From the NCBI RefSeq assembly GCF_006829085.1, contig NZ_BJTC01000017.1:54395-118394 (forward strand): a stretch of 64,000 nucleotides of DNA, in the 5' to 3' direction. A model generated the notes under the pieces. The model was not told the DNA's origin. It was given only the letters and a program-made list of their open reading frames with translations, and made no database searches. The position numbers and the translations under genes were made by a program. The stretch is from Chryseobacterium sp. ON_d1. Lineage in GTDB: Bacteria > Bacteroidota > Bacteroidia > Flavobacteriales > Weeksellaceae. Shown one piece after another: positions 40,667 through 49,282 of the stretch; the first letter of the stretch is position 1, and each line of letters opens with the position of its first letter.

Positions 40667-42225
40667 TTAGAAAATTTAGCTTTTTAATAGGTGTTTTGAT
40701 GTTTGGACTGCACCAAGGACAGCAGAACAAAGAACAGCTGCAGAAGCAGAATGCCGAACTTAAAAAACAAATTGCACAAATAAATTCCGATTTAGCCAAA
40801 ACCAGAAGTGAATCTAAACTTTCTATTGCTTATCTTTCCAATGTCAACCAAAAATTGGTATTGAGGGAAAAAGTCTATAACAACACTCAGAAAGAAAAAA
40901 GGTTCATTGAAGATGATATCTATTTACGTCAGCTGGAAATTAACCGTCAGAACAGAGAGCTGGCCGTTCTAAGAAAAAACTATGCTGAGGTTTTGGTGAA
41001 TGCTTATAAAAATAAAGGTGTACAGAACAAAGTGACTTTTATTCTTTCCGCTAAAAATTTAGGGGAAGCTATACGAAGGGTACAGTACCTGAAACAATAT
41101 TCTGATTACCAAGATAAAAAAGCTGCAGAAATCACTGATGCAGCCAATCTGATCAAGAAAACCATCGCACAAAAACAAAACTCTGTAAAAGAGAAAGAAA
41201 ACCTTTTGGTTAATCAGCAGAAGGATCTGGCGACAATCAATGCAGAAAGAGCCCAGAAAGAACAGCTTGTAGCCGAATTTAAGAAAAATGAATCCAAACT
41301 GACTGCAGAACTTAAGCAGAAACAAGTTCAGTCCAAAGCTTTGGAAGGGCAGATCAGAGCCATCATTGCAGAAGAAATAAGAATCGCTAAAGCTGAAGAA
41401 GAAGCTAGAAAAAAAGCTGAAGCTGAAAAAATACGTTTGGCAAAGCTGGCTGCTGAAAGAGAAAAAGCAAGAATTGAAGCGGAAGCTAAAGCAAGAGCAG
41501 AAGCCCTTGAAAGAGAAAGAAGACTTGCAGAGGCAGAAGCTAAAAAAGCCGCTGAACTAGCAGCAAAAAGAGCAGAAGAAGAGAGAAAACGCAGCGAAGA
41601 AGCTGCCAAGGCAGAAGCCAACGCAAGAGATGAAGCCAGAAGAGTCGCTGCTAAAAAGGCCTCAGACGAAGCCAATGCAAGAGCTAAAGAAGCTGCAGAT
41701 AAATTAACCGCAGCAAGAGCTGCAGAAGCAGCCCTTGCTAAAAGAAAAGAAGACGAGAAAAAGGCAGCTGAAACAAAGGCCATGACAAGCTACGGAGTCA
41801 CCACTGCTGCGGGAAGCAGTTTTGCTGACAACAGAGGAAGACTTGGCTATCCTGCTGACAGAGCCGGACAGATCACCCACCGTTTCGGAAGACAGCCACA
41901 CCCGGTTTTCAAAAATATTACCGAAGAGAATAATGGTATTAAAATCTCTGTTCCTTCCGGTACACGGGCTAAATCCGTATTCCCGGGATCGGTATCCTCA
42001 GTACTGGCTAACAATGACGGGACCAAAACCGTGATCATCAAACACGGAAGCTACTTTACCATTTATTCCAACTTAGCAAATGTAAGCGTTTCCAAGGGAC
42101 AACAGGTTTCTTCAGGAACTCCTGTAGGCACCATAGCTCAGGATTTTGACGGCGCCTATACACTTGATTTCCAAGTATGGAATGGAAGTACACCAGTTGA
42201 TCCGTTAGGTTGGATTTCATATTAA
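40663..42225 (+). CDS. EnvC-like murein hydrolase activator, degenerate LytM/M23 domain
   Basis: A 520-residue exported protein: signal region, long coiled coil (about 20-240), then an Ala/Glu/Lys/Arg-rich helical stretch (about 240-370), a linker and a C-terminal LytM (M23) domain (about 400-520). Active M23 enzymes have HxxxD and HxH zinc ligands. Here the first site reads ENNGIKI and the last LDFQVW, and only the middle His in IKHGSYFTIYSNL remains. It is therefore probably catalytically dead and activates amidases at the septum, as EnvC does in Escherichia coli. It overlaps the DUF4292 gene by ATGA, and tatA follows. Confidence 0.9.
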   Translation: MIRKFSFLIGVLMFGLHQGQQNKEQLQKQNAELKKQIAQINSDLAKTRSESKLSIAYLSNVNQKLVLREKVYNNTQKEKRFIEDDIYLRQLEINRQNRELAVLRKNYAEVLVNAYKNKGVQNKVTFILSAKNLGEAIRRVQYLKQYSDYQDKKAAEITDAANLIKKTIAQKQNSVKEKENLLVNQQKDLATINAERAQKEQLVAEFKKNESKLTAELKQKQVQSKALEGQIRAIIAEEIRIAKAEEEARKKAEAEKIRLAKLAAEREKARIEAEAKARAEALERERRLAEAEAKKAAELAAKRAEEERKRSEEAAKAEANARDEARRVAAKKASDEANARAKEAADKLTAARAAEAALAKRKEDEKKAAETKAMTSYGVTTAAGSSFADNRGRLGYPADRAGQITHRFGRQPHPVFKNITEENNGIKISVPSGTRAKSVFPGSVSSVLANNDGTKTVIIKHGSYFTIYSNLANVSVSKGQQVSSGTPVGTIAQDFDGAYTLDFQVWNGSTPVDPLGWISY

Positions 42226-42241
42226 AAAAAGTGTACCTTTG
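42210..42241 (+). promoter_or_regulatory. Promoter of tatA
   Basis: TTG (42210-42212), 21 bp, then TACCTTTG (42234-42241), an exact TAnnTTTG, located at the end of the EnvC-like gene and 15 bp before the tatA ATG. Confidence 0.55.
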
Positions 42242-42256
42242 TAGAAATTTTAAGAG

Positions 42257-42469
42257 ATGAATACATTAACAATACTTGCCTTATCTTGGCAGCACATCCT
42301 TATCGTGGCAATCATTTTAGTATTGCTTTTTGGAGGGAAGAAAATTCCGGAATTAATGAGAGGAGTAGGTTCAGGAATCAAGGAATTTAAAGATGCAGTA
42401 AAAGAAGAAGATAAACCGGGTTCTGAAAATAAATCGGCTTCCAATAACAATAATTCTTCAAGCAACTAA
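42257..42469 (+). CDS. tatA: Sec-independent translocase subunit TatA
   Basis: A 70-residue TatA/E protein with one N-terminal membrane helix (LSWQHILIVAIILVLLFGGKK) ending in the conserved FGG(K)K-IPELM hinge, then an amphipathic helix (RGVGSGIKEFKDAVKEE) and a polar Asn/Ser-rich tail. TatA forms the pore of the twin-arginine translocon that exports folded proteins; tatC is not in this window. It has its own promoter and is followed 15 bp later by the DUF4254 gene, so the genes from here to ribA may form one transcript. Confidence 0.95.
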   Translation: MNTLTILALSWQHILIVAIILVLLFGGKKIPELMRGVGSGIKEFKDAVKEEDKPGSENKSASNNNNSSSN

Positions 42470-42484
42470 AATTCCTTAGAATTA

Positions 42485-43099
42485 ATGAAATTTACTGAGA
42501 CTGCATGGAAAATCTTCAATCAAGCTATTGAAGACTATCACGTGTCTGATGACGTTAACACTCTAATTAATAACCCGTTTGAAAAAGATAGTTTGGAACG
42601 GATTTTGTATGCAAAGAACTGGATTGATACCGTTCAATGGCATCTGGAAGATATAATTAGAGATGAAAATATTGACCCGGCTGAAGCTCTTCAACTCAAG
42701 AGAACAATAGATGCTTCCAATCAGAAAAGAACTGATCTGGTAGAATATATTGATAGCTGGTTCCTTAATAAGTTTGAAAATATAACTCCTAAATCTGAAG
42801 CAAAAATAAATACCGAAACTCCCGCTTGGGCAGTAGACAGATTATCAATTCTTGCATTAAAGGTTTATCATATGTCGTTAGAAGCCAATAGAGAATCCGC
42901 TTCTGAAGAACACAGAAACAACTGCCAGGCTAAACTGGATGTTCTGCTTACTCAGAAAGAAGACCTATCAACTTCTATAGATCAGTTGCTTACTGATATT
43001 GAAAACGGTAACGTTAAGATGAAAGTTTACAAACAAATGAAAATGTACAACGATGAAAGTCTTAACCCAATCCTTTATCAAAAAGGGCAACAGAAATGA
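42485..43099 (+). CDS. DUF4254 protein
   Basis: A 204-residue soluble helical protein with the DUF4254 hallmarks: an N-terminal TAWKIFNQAIEDYHV, NPFEKDSLERILYAKNWIDT, VQWHLEDIIRD and a central DASNQKRTDLVEYIDSWF. It has no signal or membrane segment. The function of the family is unknown; in flavobacteria it often lies near envelope or glycan genes. Its stop overlaps the next start (ATGA), linking it to a small lipoprotein. It follows tatA by 15 bp. Confidence 0.88.
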   Translation: MKFTETAWKIFNQAIEDYHVSDDVNTLINNPFEKDSLERILYAKNWIDTVQWHLEDIIRDENIDPAEALQLKRTIDASNQKRTDLVEYIDSWFLNKFENITPKSEAKINTETPAWAVDRLSILALKVYHMSLEANRESASEEHRNNCQAKLDVLLTQKEDLSTSIDQLLTDIENGNVKMKVYKQMKMYNDESLNPILYQKGQQK

Positions 43100-43554
43100 A
43101 ACGACTATTTTTTTTTGGAGTACTTATCATATTAACATCTTCCTGCGCAACAGAAAAGCTAAATCTTTCTCCGTTGTCAAATAATTTTTATAGTGATACT
43201 AAAGGTTCTGATTCCGACAGAAGCTCAAAGAAGAATTTTAATATCAATATTAAAGAGAATGTAAATGCTTCTGAAATTTCAAATATGATCTCTACTTTTC
43301 CAAAGTTTAAAAACAACGGAATAAATGATGAGATTACAAATTTGAAATACAGTCTTCAGAATTATTTATATGCTATTGATGCCAGTAATTCTACAGGAAA
43401 AAGCAGAGCCCTTAAAAGCTTCGAAAAATCATACAAAAAAATTCAAAAGCTAAGGCAGAATCTTGACAGAGACGACGATGAGGTTCTCAACAGGTATTTG
43501 GTTCGTTTAAAAACCAATATTTCTGTTATTGAAGATACTTTGCCAGGAAGTTAA
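43096..43554 (+). CDS. Small lipoprotein, unknown function
   Basis: A 152-residue protein with a lipobox signal peptide (MKRLFFFGVLIILTSSC, Cys17). The mature part has a Ser/Asp/Lys-rich linker and then helices (NMISTFPKFKNNGINDEI, GKSRALKSFEKSYKKIQKL) with no recognised domain. It overlaps DUF4254 by ATGA and precedes ribA by 18 bp, so it is made with them. It is probably attached to the inner face of the outer membrane. Confidence 0.82.
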   Translation: MKRLFFFGVLIILTSSCATEKLNLSPLSNNFYSDTKGSDSDRSSKKNFNINIKENVNASEISNMISTFPKFKNNGINDEITNLKYSLQNYLYAIDASNSTGKSRALKSFEKSYKKIQKLRQNLDRDDDEVLNRYLVRLKTNISVIEDTLPGS

Positions 43555-43572
43555 AAACCAATTGAACAATCA

Positions 43573-44169
43573 ATGATTAAAATTCAGGCGGAAGCCAATG
43601 TTCCTACAGAATACGGTACTTTCCGAATGATAGCTTTCTCCGAAAACGCAAATGACTGGATGCCTCATATGGCCATCGTTGCTGAAAACACAGATTTTTC
43701 AAAACCAGTCAATGTTCGTTTCCACTCAGAATGTATTACCGGAGAAGTTTTCCATTCAAAAAAATGTGAATGCGGCCAACAATTAGATGCTGCAATGAAA
43801 TATATTCACGAAAATGGTGGTATCATTATTTACCTTCGCCAGGAAGGAAGAAATATCGGAATCATCAATAAGCTTAAAGCATACTCACTACAGGAAAAAG
43901 GACTGGATACTGTACAGGCAAACCTTGAACTGGGACTTCCTGCAGACGACAGAAATTTTGGAGTAGCCATTGAAATTCTTAATATGCTGAATGTGAAAGA
44001 TATCAACCTTTTGACCAATAATCCTGAAAAAGTAAAGTATGTGGTCAACAGCAATATTCACCTTAATTCACGAGTACCACTACAGATTCCAGCCAATGAA
44101 ATAAGCAAGGGCTATCTGCAGACAAAAAAAGATTTCTTTGGACATCTCCTGGATGACAATGATAACTAA
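43573..44169 (+). CDS. ribA: GTP cyclohydrolase II
   Basis: A 198-residue enzyme of riboflavin synthesis that opens GTP to 2,5-diamino-6-ribosylamino-pyrimidinone phosphate. The zinc ligands are the cysteines of ECITGEVFHSKKCECGQQLD. The catalytic segment RQEGRNIGIINKLKAYSLQ includes the conserved Arg and Tyr, and LLTNNPEKV is the C-terminal signature. It is a stand-alone RibA without the RibB (DHBP synthase) domain and has the usual length for that form. It ends the plus-strand series and is followed by a terminator. Confidence 0.95.
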   Translation: MIKIQAEANVPTEYGTFRMIAFSENANDWMPHMAIVAENTDFSKPVNVRFHSECITGEVFHSKKCECGQQLDAAMKYIHENGGIIIYLRQEGRNIGIINKLKAYSLQEKGLDTVQANLELGLPADDRNFGVAIEILNMLNVKDINLLTNNPEKVKYVVNSNIHLNSRVPLQIPANEISKGYLQTKKDFFGHLLDDNDN

Positions 44170-44176
44170 ATAAAAC

Positions 44177-44210
44177 AAAAAGCTTCAGTATATTTCTGAA
44201 GCTTTTCTTT
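44177..44210 (+). terminator. Terminator after ribA
   Basis: AAAAGCTTCAG (44178-44188) pairs with CTGAAGCTTTT (44196-44206), followed by CTTTTA. It is nearly symmetric, so it may act in both directions. Confidence 0.8.
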
Positions 44211-44220
44211 TATCATTTAT

Positions 44221-44300
44221 TCAGTTTTTCTTTTCAAACCTATAAGCATAGTTTGCATAAATACTGATCGAAATATTTATTTTTACGGCATATAAATCAA
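44221..44300 (-). pseudogene. Possible remnant of an outer-membrane barrel protein 3' end
   Basis: On the minus strand a short frame ends with the codons for NISISIYANYAYRFEKKN and a stop at 44221-44223. The alternating hydrophobic pattern and terminal aromatic residues look like the last strands of a beta-barrel protein. The frame is open upstream to about 44337 but has no start and runs through a terminator hairpin. This may be chance. Confidence 0.22.
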
Positions 44301-44328
44301 AAGCCCCGGAAGTGAACTCCCGGAGCTT
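44301..44328 (-). terminator. Terminator of the lipoprotein gene at 44360
   Basis: On the minus strand AAGCTCCGGGAG and CTTCCGGGGCTT pair over 12 bp, including two G-U pairs, with a TTCA tetraloop, followed by TTGATTTAT. Confidence 0.7.
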
Positions 44329-44359
44329 TTTTAATTATAAAAAACTGAAAAGATATTTC

Positions 44360-44914
44360 TTAATTTTTAACTACGATCTTAGACTCATCAATATTGTAAT
44401 ATTTAATTACACTGTTGTAGTCTGAATAATCAACCGTAGATGTTGCTGTTGCACTCTTAGATGTACCGGTTTTCGCAGGAACAATTACAACCCTGAATTT
44501 TTTGTTTGTATAGTATCCCGGGTTATTATCTAAATTAACTCCATTTGTAGATCTTACATCGATTCCGATATCAAACTTACTGAAGTCATATGAATACTCA
44601 ACTTTATCCGCCCCATTATTAGGATACTCAGTATAGGTAAGTAATTTCCAAATTGGAGAATTATTATTAGTAAGCCCTGTCTGTAAATAGATAAGAACTA
44701 CATCAGATTCAAGTAACGGGCTTTTGAAAGCATCATCAAAATGATATGTATAGCTATCCTGTTTTACAAATTTTGGAATAATGTCATACGCTGTAGAGTA
44801 TGTATCATTATCTGTACCCGGATTTACAACAACAGGATCATTGTTGCTGTTATCACAGCTATATGCTAAAAAACCTAACCCGGCAAGTAATATAAGTGGA
44901 AGAATTTTTTTCAT
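44360..44914 (-). CDS. Lipoprotein, unknown function
   Basis: A 184-residue lipoprotein with signal MKKILPLILLAGLGFLAYSC (lipobox Cys20) and a short Asn/Asp-rich linker. The mature domain is beta-rich (IPKFVKQDSYTYHFDDAF, SDVVLIYLQTG, FRVVIVPAKTG) and ends in NIDESKIVVKN. I do not recognise the family, although similar short lipoproteins are frequent in Chryseobacterium-like genomes. It has its own unit with a terminator at 44301-44328. The start is the only ATG before the signal peptide. Confidence 0.8.
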   Translation of the reverse strand: MKKILPLILLAGLGFLAYSCDNSNNDPVVVNPGTDNDTYSTAYDIIPKFVKQDSYTYHFDDAFKSPLLESDVVLIYLQTGLTNNNSPIWKLLTYTEYPNNGADKVEYSYDFSKFDIGIDVRSTNGVNLDNNPGYYTNKKFRVVIVPAKTGTSKSATATSTVDYSDYNSVIKYYNIDESKIVVKN

Positions 44915-44979
44915 TTCTCTTAAAGTTTAGTTATTATTTATATTGCGTATTCAAATCATATACCAAAAATTTCAAAAAC

Positions 44980-45012
44980 TTTGTTTTCATCATTTTTTTA
45001 ATTGTATTTTTG
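44980..45012 (+). promoter_or_regulatory. Promoter of the GH3 gene
   Basis: TTTG (44980-44983), 21 bp, then TATTTTTG (45005-45012). Both elements match the Bacteroidota -33/-7 consensus. It lies 16 bp before the ATG at 45029, and a TTG start at 45002 would fall inside the promoter, so the ATG is used. Confidence 0.65.
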
Positions 45013-45028
45013 TTCTTATTCAAAAGTC

Positions 45029-46732
45029 ATGAAGAAATTAATATATACTTCACTCTTTATTGTTGCATTGATAAACCCTAAGGCCAAGGCCCAGTATCAG
45101 CCAAAAAATGCATCCAAGGAAGATTTGAAAAAGGCTCAGCAATGGGTTGATAAAACGTACAAAAATCTTTCTCAGGATGAAAAACTTGGACAGCTTTTTA
45201 TTGTTGCACTGTATACCAATAAAGGAGAGGATTATATCAGTCAGGTAAGAAATATTGTTACTAACGATAAAATAGGAGGTTTGATCTTAATGCAGGATGA
45301 TGCCGCAAGGGAAATCAGTCTGGTGAATGAATTTCAGCAAAAATCGAAAGTTCCTCTGATGATCGGTATGGATGCGGAATGGGGTCTGTATCAGAGAATT
45401 GCCACCGCTCACAAATTTCCATGGGCCATGACATTAGGTGCTATCCAGGATAAAAATCTTGTCTATCAGATGTCTGCAAAAATTGCTGAAGACTGCCACA
45501 GAATGGGGATCAACTGGGATTTTGCCCCGGTAGTGGATGTGAACACCAATCCCGATAACCCAATCATTGGCAACAGAAGTTTTGGTTCTGAAGTGAATAA
45601 TGTGATCAATTCTGCCCTATCCTACTCTAATGGTCTTCAGGATAACAATATACTGGCAGCTATTAAACATTTCCCAGGCCACGGAGATACGAGTACAGAT
45701 TCTCATCTTGACCTTCCTGTAGTTTCTCATAACATTGACAGGCTTAATGCAGTAGAGCTGGCACCATTCAAAGCTTTAATGAACAAAGGAATAGGCGGTG
45801 TAATGGTTGCCCACTTATATGTTCCAAACTTAGAATCCGGAAAAGGAATTCCGGCTTCTGTTTCTAAAAATATTATTACCGGATTACTTAAAGATAAATT
45901 AGGCTTTAAAGGTTTAATCATTACTGATGCTCTCAACATGGGCGCTGTAGCCAATAAATACAAACCTGGTGAACTGGACGCGATGGCTTTTAAAGCAGGA
46001 AATGACATTATGCTTTTCTCACAGGGTGTTTCTGAAGGCAAAAAACTGATTCAGAAAGCCATTGATAAAGGAGAAATCCCACAATCCAGAGTAGAGGAAA
46101 GTGTAAAAAAGATCTTATTGACCAAGTATTTTCTCGGTCTTACCCAATACACTCCAAAGAATCCGGAAAACATCAATGCTGACCTGAATAACAATTCCCA
46201 TACCCAGCTGGTACAAAATCTTTATTCTAATGCATTAACTTTATTAAAAGATGAAAAGAAATTACTTCCTCTTTCAGGTAAACCAGTTTATTATGTTCCT
46301 CTGGAAGAAGCTCCTTACCAGACTTTTGCCAACAGATTGGGGAATAATATTATCATCAAAAAAGCTGGGGAAATAAACACGATACCGGCAGGTTCTACAG
46401 TAATCGTAGGTCTTCATAAAGATAATTCAACCGCTTATAAGCCTTATAAGATTTCAGCTGAATCTAAAAAAACACTTTCTGATCTTACCAAAAATCAAAA
46501 TGTCATCCTGAATGTATTCGGAAGTGCTTATGCATTAAAAGATATCGACATTTCAAGAGTATCAACAGTTCTTGTTTCTTATGAAAACAATGATGATTCT
46601 ATGAACGCAACTGCTGATGCTCTCAACGGAAAAACAAAAATATGGGGAAAACTTCCGGTACTGGTCAATGATCAGCTGAAGCCGGGAATGGGTATAGAAC
46701 TTAATGCCATTACCCCAGCAAATACCAAATAA
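45029..46732 (+). CDS. GH3 family beta-N-acetylhexosaminidase-like glycosidase (NagZ type)
   Basis: A 567-residue exported enzyme; the signal peptide ends near NPKAKAQ. The catalytic domain has GGLILMQDDA, IGMDAEWGLYQR, IGNRSFGSE and the NagZ-type loop KHFPGHGDTSTDSHLDLP with the Asp-His acid/base pair. The nucleophile Asp is in IITDALNMGAV. This loop marks the N-acetylglucosaminidase branch of GH3, which acts on muropeptides. A GH3 C-terminal domain follows, but no beta-lactamase-like domain, which Bacteroidota homologues often carry. It was assigned its ATG because the promoter lies over the upstream TTG. bshA follows 25 bp downstream. Confidence 0.92.
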   Translation: MKKLIYTSLFIVALINPKAKAQYQPKNASKEDLKKAQQWVDKTYKNLSQDEKLGQLFIVALYTNKGEDYISQVRNIVTNDKIGGLILMQDDAAREISLVNEFQQKSKVPLMIGMDAEWGLYQRIATAHKFPWAMTLGAIQDKNLVYQMSAKIAEDCHRMGINWDFAPVVDVNTNPDNPIIGNRSFGSEVNNVINSALSYSNGLQDNNILAAIKHFPGHGDTSTDSHLDLPVVSHNIDRLNAVELAPFKALMNKGIGGVMVAHLYVPNLESGKGIPASVSKNIITGLLKDKLGFKGLIITDALNMGAVANKYKPGELDAMAFKAGNDIMLFSQGVSEGKKLIQKAIDKGEIPQSRVEESVKKILLTKYFLGLTQYTPKNPENINADLNNNSHTQLVQNLYSNALTLLKDEKKLLPLSGKPVYYVPLEEAPYQTFANRLGNNIIIKKAGEINTIPAGSTVIVGLHKDNSTAYKPYKISAESKKTLSDLTKNQNVILNVFGSAYALKDIDISRVSTVLVSYENNDDSMNATADALNGKTKIWGKLPVLVNDQLKPGMGIELNAITPANTK

Positions 46733-46757
46733 TACAACATCAAACAACAATAATCTA

Positions 46758-47906
46758 ATGAAAATAGGCATACTTTGCTATCCTACCTATGGAGGAAGCG
46801 GAATTGTAGCAACAGAATTAGGAATGTCTCTCGCCAATAAAGGATATGAAGTACATTTCATCAGTTCTGCACTTCCTGCAAGATTAGACATTACCAACCC
46901 GAATATTTTCTTTCACAGGGTCAATGTTCAGACCTATCCGCTTTTCCAGTATCAGCCTTATGATATTGCTTTAAGTTCCATGATCTACAGGGTTGTCAAT
47001 CTTTATAAACTGGACCTTCTTCATGCACATTATGCCATTCCTTATGCGTATGCAGCTTTTACAGCGAAACAAATGCTGAAGGAAGATAATAATGATATTC
47101 CTTTGGTCACTACCCTGCACGGTACAGACATTACTCTTGTAGGCCAGCACCCGAGTTATAAACATGCTGTAGAATTTTCAATCAATCAGTCTGATGCTAT
47201 TACATCAGTTTCTGAAAGTCTGAAAAAAGATACGCTTCAGTTTTTCAATATCAAAAAAGAAATTCAGGTAATTACCAATTTTATTGACAATTCCGAATTT
47301 GATGACTGCTCTGAATGCCAGAGAACACAGTTCGCCAATCCCGATGAAAAAATCCTGATCCATGTATCCAACCTCCGCCCTGTAAAACGTGTGGATGAAG
47401 TATTACAGATCTTTAAAAATGTTGAAAAAAAGGTAAAATCCAAACTGATCATTATCGGAGAAGGACCTGATATGGAAAAAGTAAATCAGTTTCTGGAAGA
47501 GAATCCGGATCTTATTTCCAAAATCCGTCTTTTAGGAAAGGTGAATGATCTTTATAAAATCTTACAGCTTTCTGACGTATTCCTTCTTCCTTCAGAACAG
47601 GAGAGTTTCGGACTGGCAGCCCTGGAAGCGATGGCAGCCTATACTCCGGTAATCAGTTCCAATGCAGGAGGAATTCCTGAAGTAAACATTCAGGGAGAGA
47701 CCGGATATCTTGCTGAAATCGGAAATGTAGAAGCCATGAGCAACTACACCATCAAATTGCTGAGTAATGATGAGCTTTTAACCAAAATGAAGCAAAATGC
47801 GAAAGATCAGGCAATAAAATTCGATTTGAAAAACATTCTTCCTATTTATGAGAAAATGTATAGAACAACCATAGAAAATTTTAATAAGGAGCTGACGAAA
47901 GTATAA
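46758..47906 (+). CDS. bshA: N-acetyl-alpha-D-glucosaminyl L-malate synthase BshA
   Basis: A 382-residue GT4 glycosyltransferase that makes GlcNAc-malate, the first step of bacillithiol synthesis. The start MKIGILCYPTYGGSGIVATELG-type motif (here split as MKIGILCYPTYGG and SGIVATELG) is diagnostic of BshA. Other marks are HAHYAIPYAYAA, TTLHGTDITLVGQHPS, VSNLRPVKRVDEV and the GT4 ESFGLAALEAMA. I took ATG 46758 because it gives the conserved N-terminus and family length; an upstream start would add 18 polar residues. bshB and bshC are not in this window. Confidence 0.96.
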   Translation: MKIGILCYPTYGGSGIVATELGMSLANKGYEVHFISSALPARLDITNPNIFFHRVNVQTYPLFQYQPYDIALSSMIYRVVNLYKLDLLHAHYAIPYAYAAFTAKQMLKEDNNDIPLVTTLHGTDITLVGQHPSYKHAVEFSINQSDAITSVSESLKKDTLQFFNIKKEIQVITNFIDNSEFDDCSECQRTQFANPDEKILIHVSNLRPVKRVDEVLQIFKNVEKKVKSKLIIIGEGPDMEKVNQFLEENPDLISKIRLLGKVNDLYKILQLSDVFLLPSEQESFGLAALEAMAAYTPVISSNAGGIPEVNIQGETGYLAEIGNVEAMSNYTIKLLSNDELLTKMKQNAKDQAIKFDLKNILPIYEKMYRTTIENFNKELTKV

Positions 47907-47933
47907 TATTTCTGTTATATTTACGTCACACTT

Positions 47934-49190
47934 ATGACGGAAAAACTACTTCAATATCTTTGGAACTATAAAGCTTTCAGACATTTTAACTTCAAGGATA
48001 TTGAAGGAAACCCCGTTGAGATCATTCACTTCGGAAAATGGAATAAAAATGCCGGCCCCGATTTTCTTGATGCTAAAATCAAGATCAGCGGATTATTGCT
48101 GGCAGGTAATATAGAACTGCATACCCGTTCTTCTGAATGGATTTTTCACCACCATTCCCAGGATCCCAATTATCAGAATATCATTCTTCATGTTGTTTTT
48201 CAGCACGACATTGAAATCTATGAGCTTAGCGAAAAGAATGTGCCTACTCTGGAGCTGAAGACCTATATTGATGAAAGCATCATTGCAAAATATGAGAATA
48301 TCATTAAGGGAGATAAATTCATTGCCTGTGAAAATATTTTTGATCCTAGAAAAATACCGATCAATTTCCACGAAGAAAATATTCTGAAAAAACTGGATGA
48401 GAAAGCTTCAGAGCTTGAAGAAAGTCTACACCGATATAAAAATAATTTTGAGGCTGTTTTATTTCACAGCTTTGCTTATTCATTCGGATTAAAAGTAAAT
48501 GCCCATATTTTCAGACAGCTTGCAGAAAGTATAGATTACAGTATCATTAATAAAATAAGGCAGAATCCTGTTCAGCTTGAAGCCTTACTGTTTGGAATTG
48601 CCGGATGGCTGGATAATCCACAGGACAGCCAGATGAAAATATGGAAAAGAGAATTTGATTTCATTACAGCTAAATTTTCTATTTCAGACCTGAAATTCCG
48701 TCCTAAATTTCTAAGGTTAAGACCTCCCAATTTTCCTACAATCCGATTTTCTCAGCTTGCAGATCTTTATAAAAATCAGAATTTATTTTCTAAAATTATG
48801 GAGGCTGACAACTCAGATCAGATATATAACCTATTTAAACCTGTGAAAGCTTCAGCGTATTGGGATTTTCATTTTAATTTTGGCAGCATTTCCAAACTAC
48901 AGCCTAAAACATTGAGTAAAGATTTTGTTGATCTTCTTATTCTGAACACAGTTCTTCCTTTAAAATATGCTTATCGCAGATATCATAAAGAAGAGATTGC
49001 AGATGAAATTATTGACTTGTACAGAACCTTTTCCGCCGAAAAAAATACCATCACTACAAACTGGAAAAAACTTGGACTGAACATTGAGAATGCTTTGGAA
49101 AGCCAAAGCCTGATCTATCATCATAAAAACATGTGCGAAAACAAAAACTGTTTAGACTGTGGTATCGGATTTAAGCTTTTAAAAGAATAA
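47934..49190 (+). CDS. DUF2851 protein
   Basis: A 418-residue soluble protein of the Bacteroidota DUF2851 family: EKLLQYLWNYKAFRHFNF at the start, FGKWNKNAGPDFLDAKIKI and GNIELHTRSSEWIFHHHSQD nearby, then a helical C-terminal half. The N-terminal PDF-(x)-D-A-K...E-hxxS pattern is reminiscent of PD-(D/E)xK nucleases, so a DNA-related role is possible but not proven. The end has a CxxxxC-DCG-type cluster (MCENKNCLDCGIGFKLL). A copy of that 3' end appears 85 bp downstream. It follows bshA by 27 bp. Confidence 0.85.
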   Translation: MTEKLLQYLWNYKAFRHFNFKDIEGNPVEIIHFGKWNKNAGPDFLDAKIKISGLLLAGNIELHTRSSEWIFHHHSQDPNYQNIILHVVFQHDIEIYELSEKNVPTLELKTYIDESIIAKYENIIKGDKFIACENIFDPRKIPINFHEENILKKLDEKASELEESLHRYKNNFEAVLFHSFAYSFGLKVNAHIFRQLAESIDYSIINKIRQNPVQLEALLFGIAGWLDNPQDSQMKIWKREFDFITAKFSISDLKFRPKFLRLRPPNFPTIRFSQLADLYKNQNLFSKIMEADNSDQIYNLFKPVKASAYWDFHFNFGSISKLQPKTLSKDFVDLLILNTVLPLKYAYRRYHKEEIADEIIDLYRTFSAEKNTITTNWKKLGLNIENALESQSLIYHHKNMCENKNCLDCGIGFKLLKE

Positions 49191-49272
49191 CTGTATCTGA
49201 AGGTTATATGATTCAAAATCTTTGTCAAAAAATTTTCTTACCTTGCAGTATTGGATTTAAACTTTTAAATAA
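49150..49272 (+). repeat. Imperfect duplication of the DUF2851 3' end
   Basis: The sequence around 49153-49190 (ending in codons for CGIGFKLLKE) recurs around 49238-49275 (codons for CSIGFKLLNN) with about three quarters of bases alike, 85 bp apart. The second copy lies in the upstream part of the PspC-like gene frame. Confidence 0.45.
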
Positions 49273-49282
49273 CAATCTGGAA

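Noticed and set aside
41328..41783. 151-residue minus-strand ORF rich in Ala and Ser
   Set aside because: It is the antisense reading of the Ala/Glu/Lys-rich coiled coil of the EnvC-like gene; such repeats create long antisense frames.
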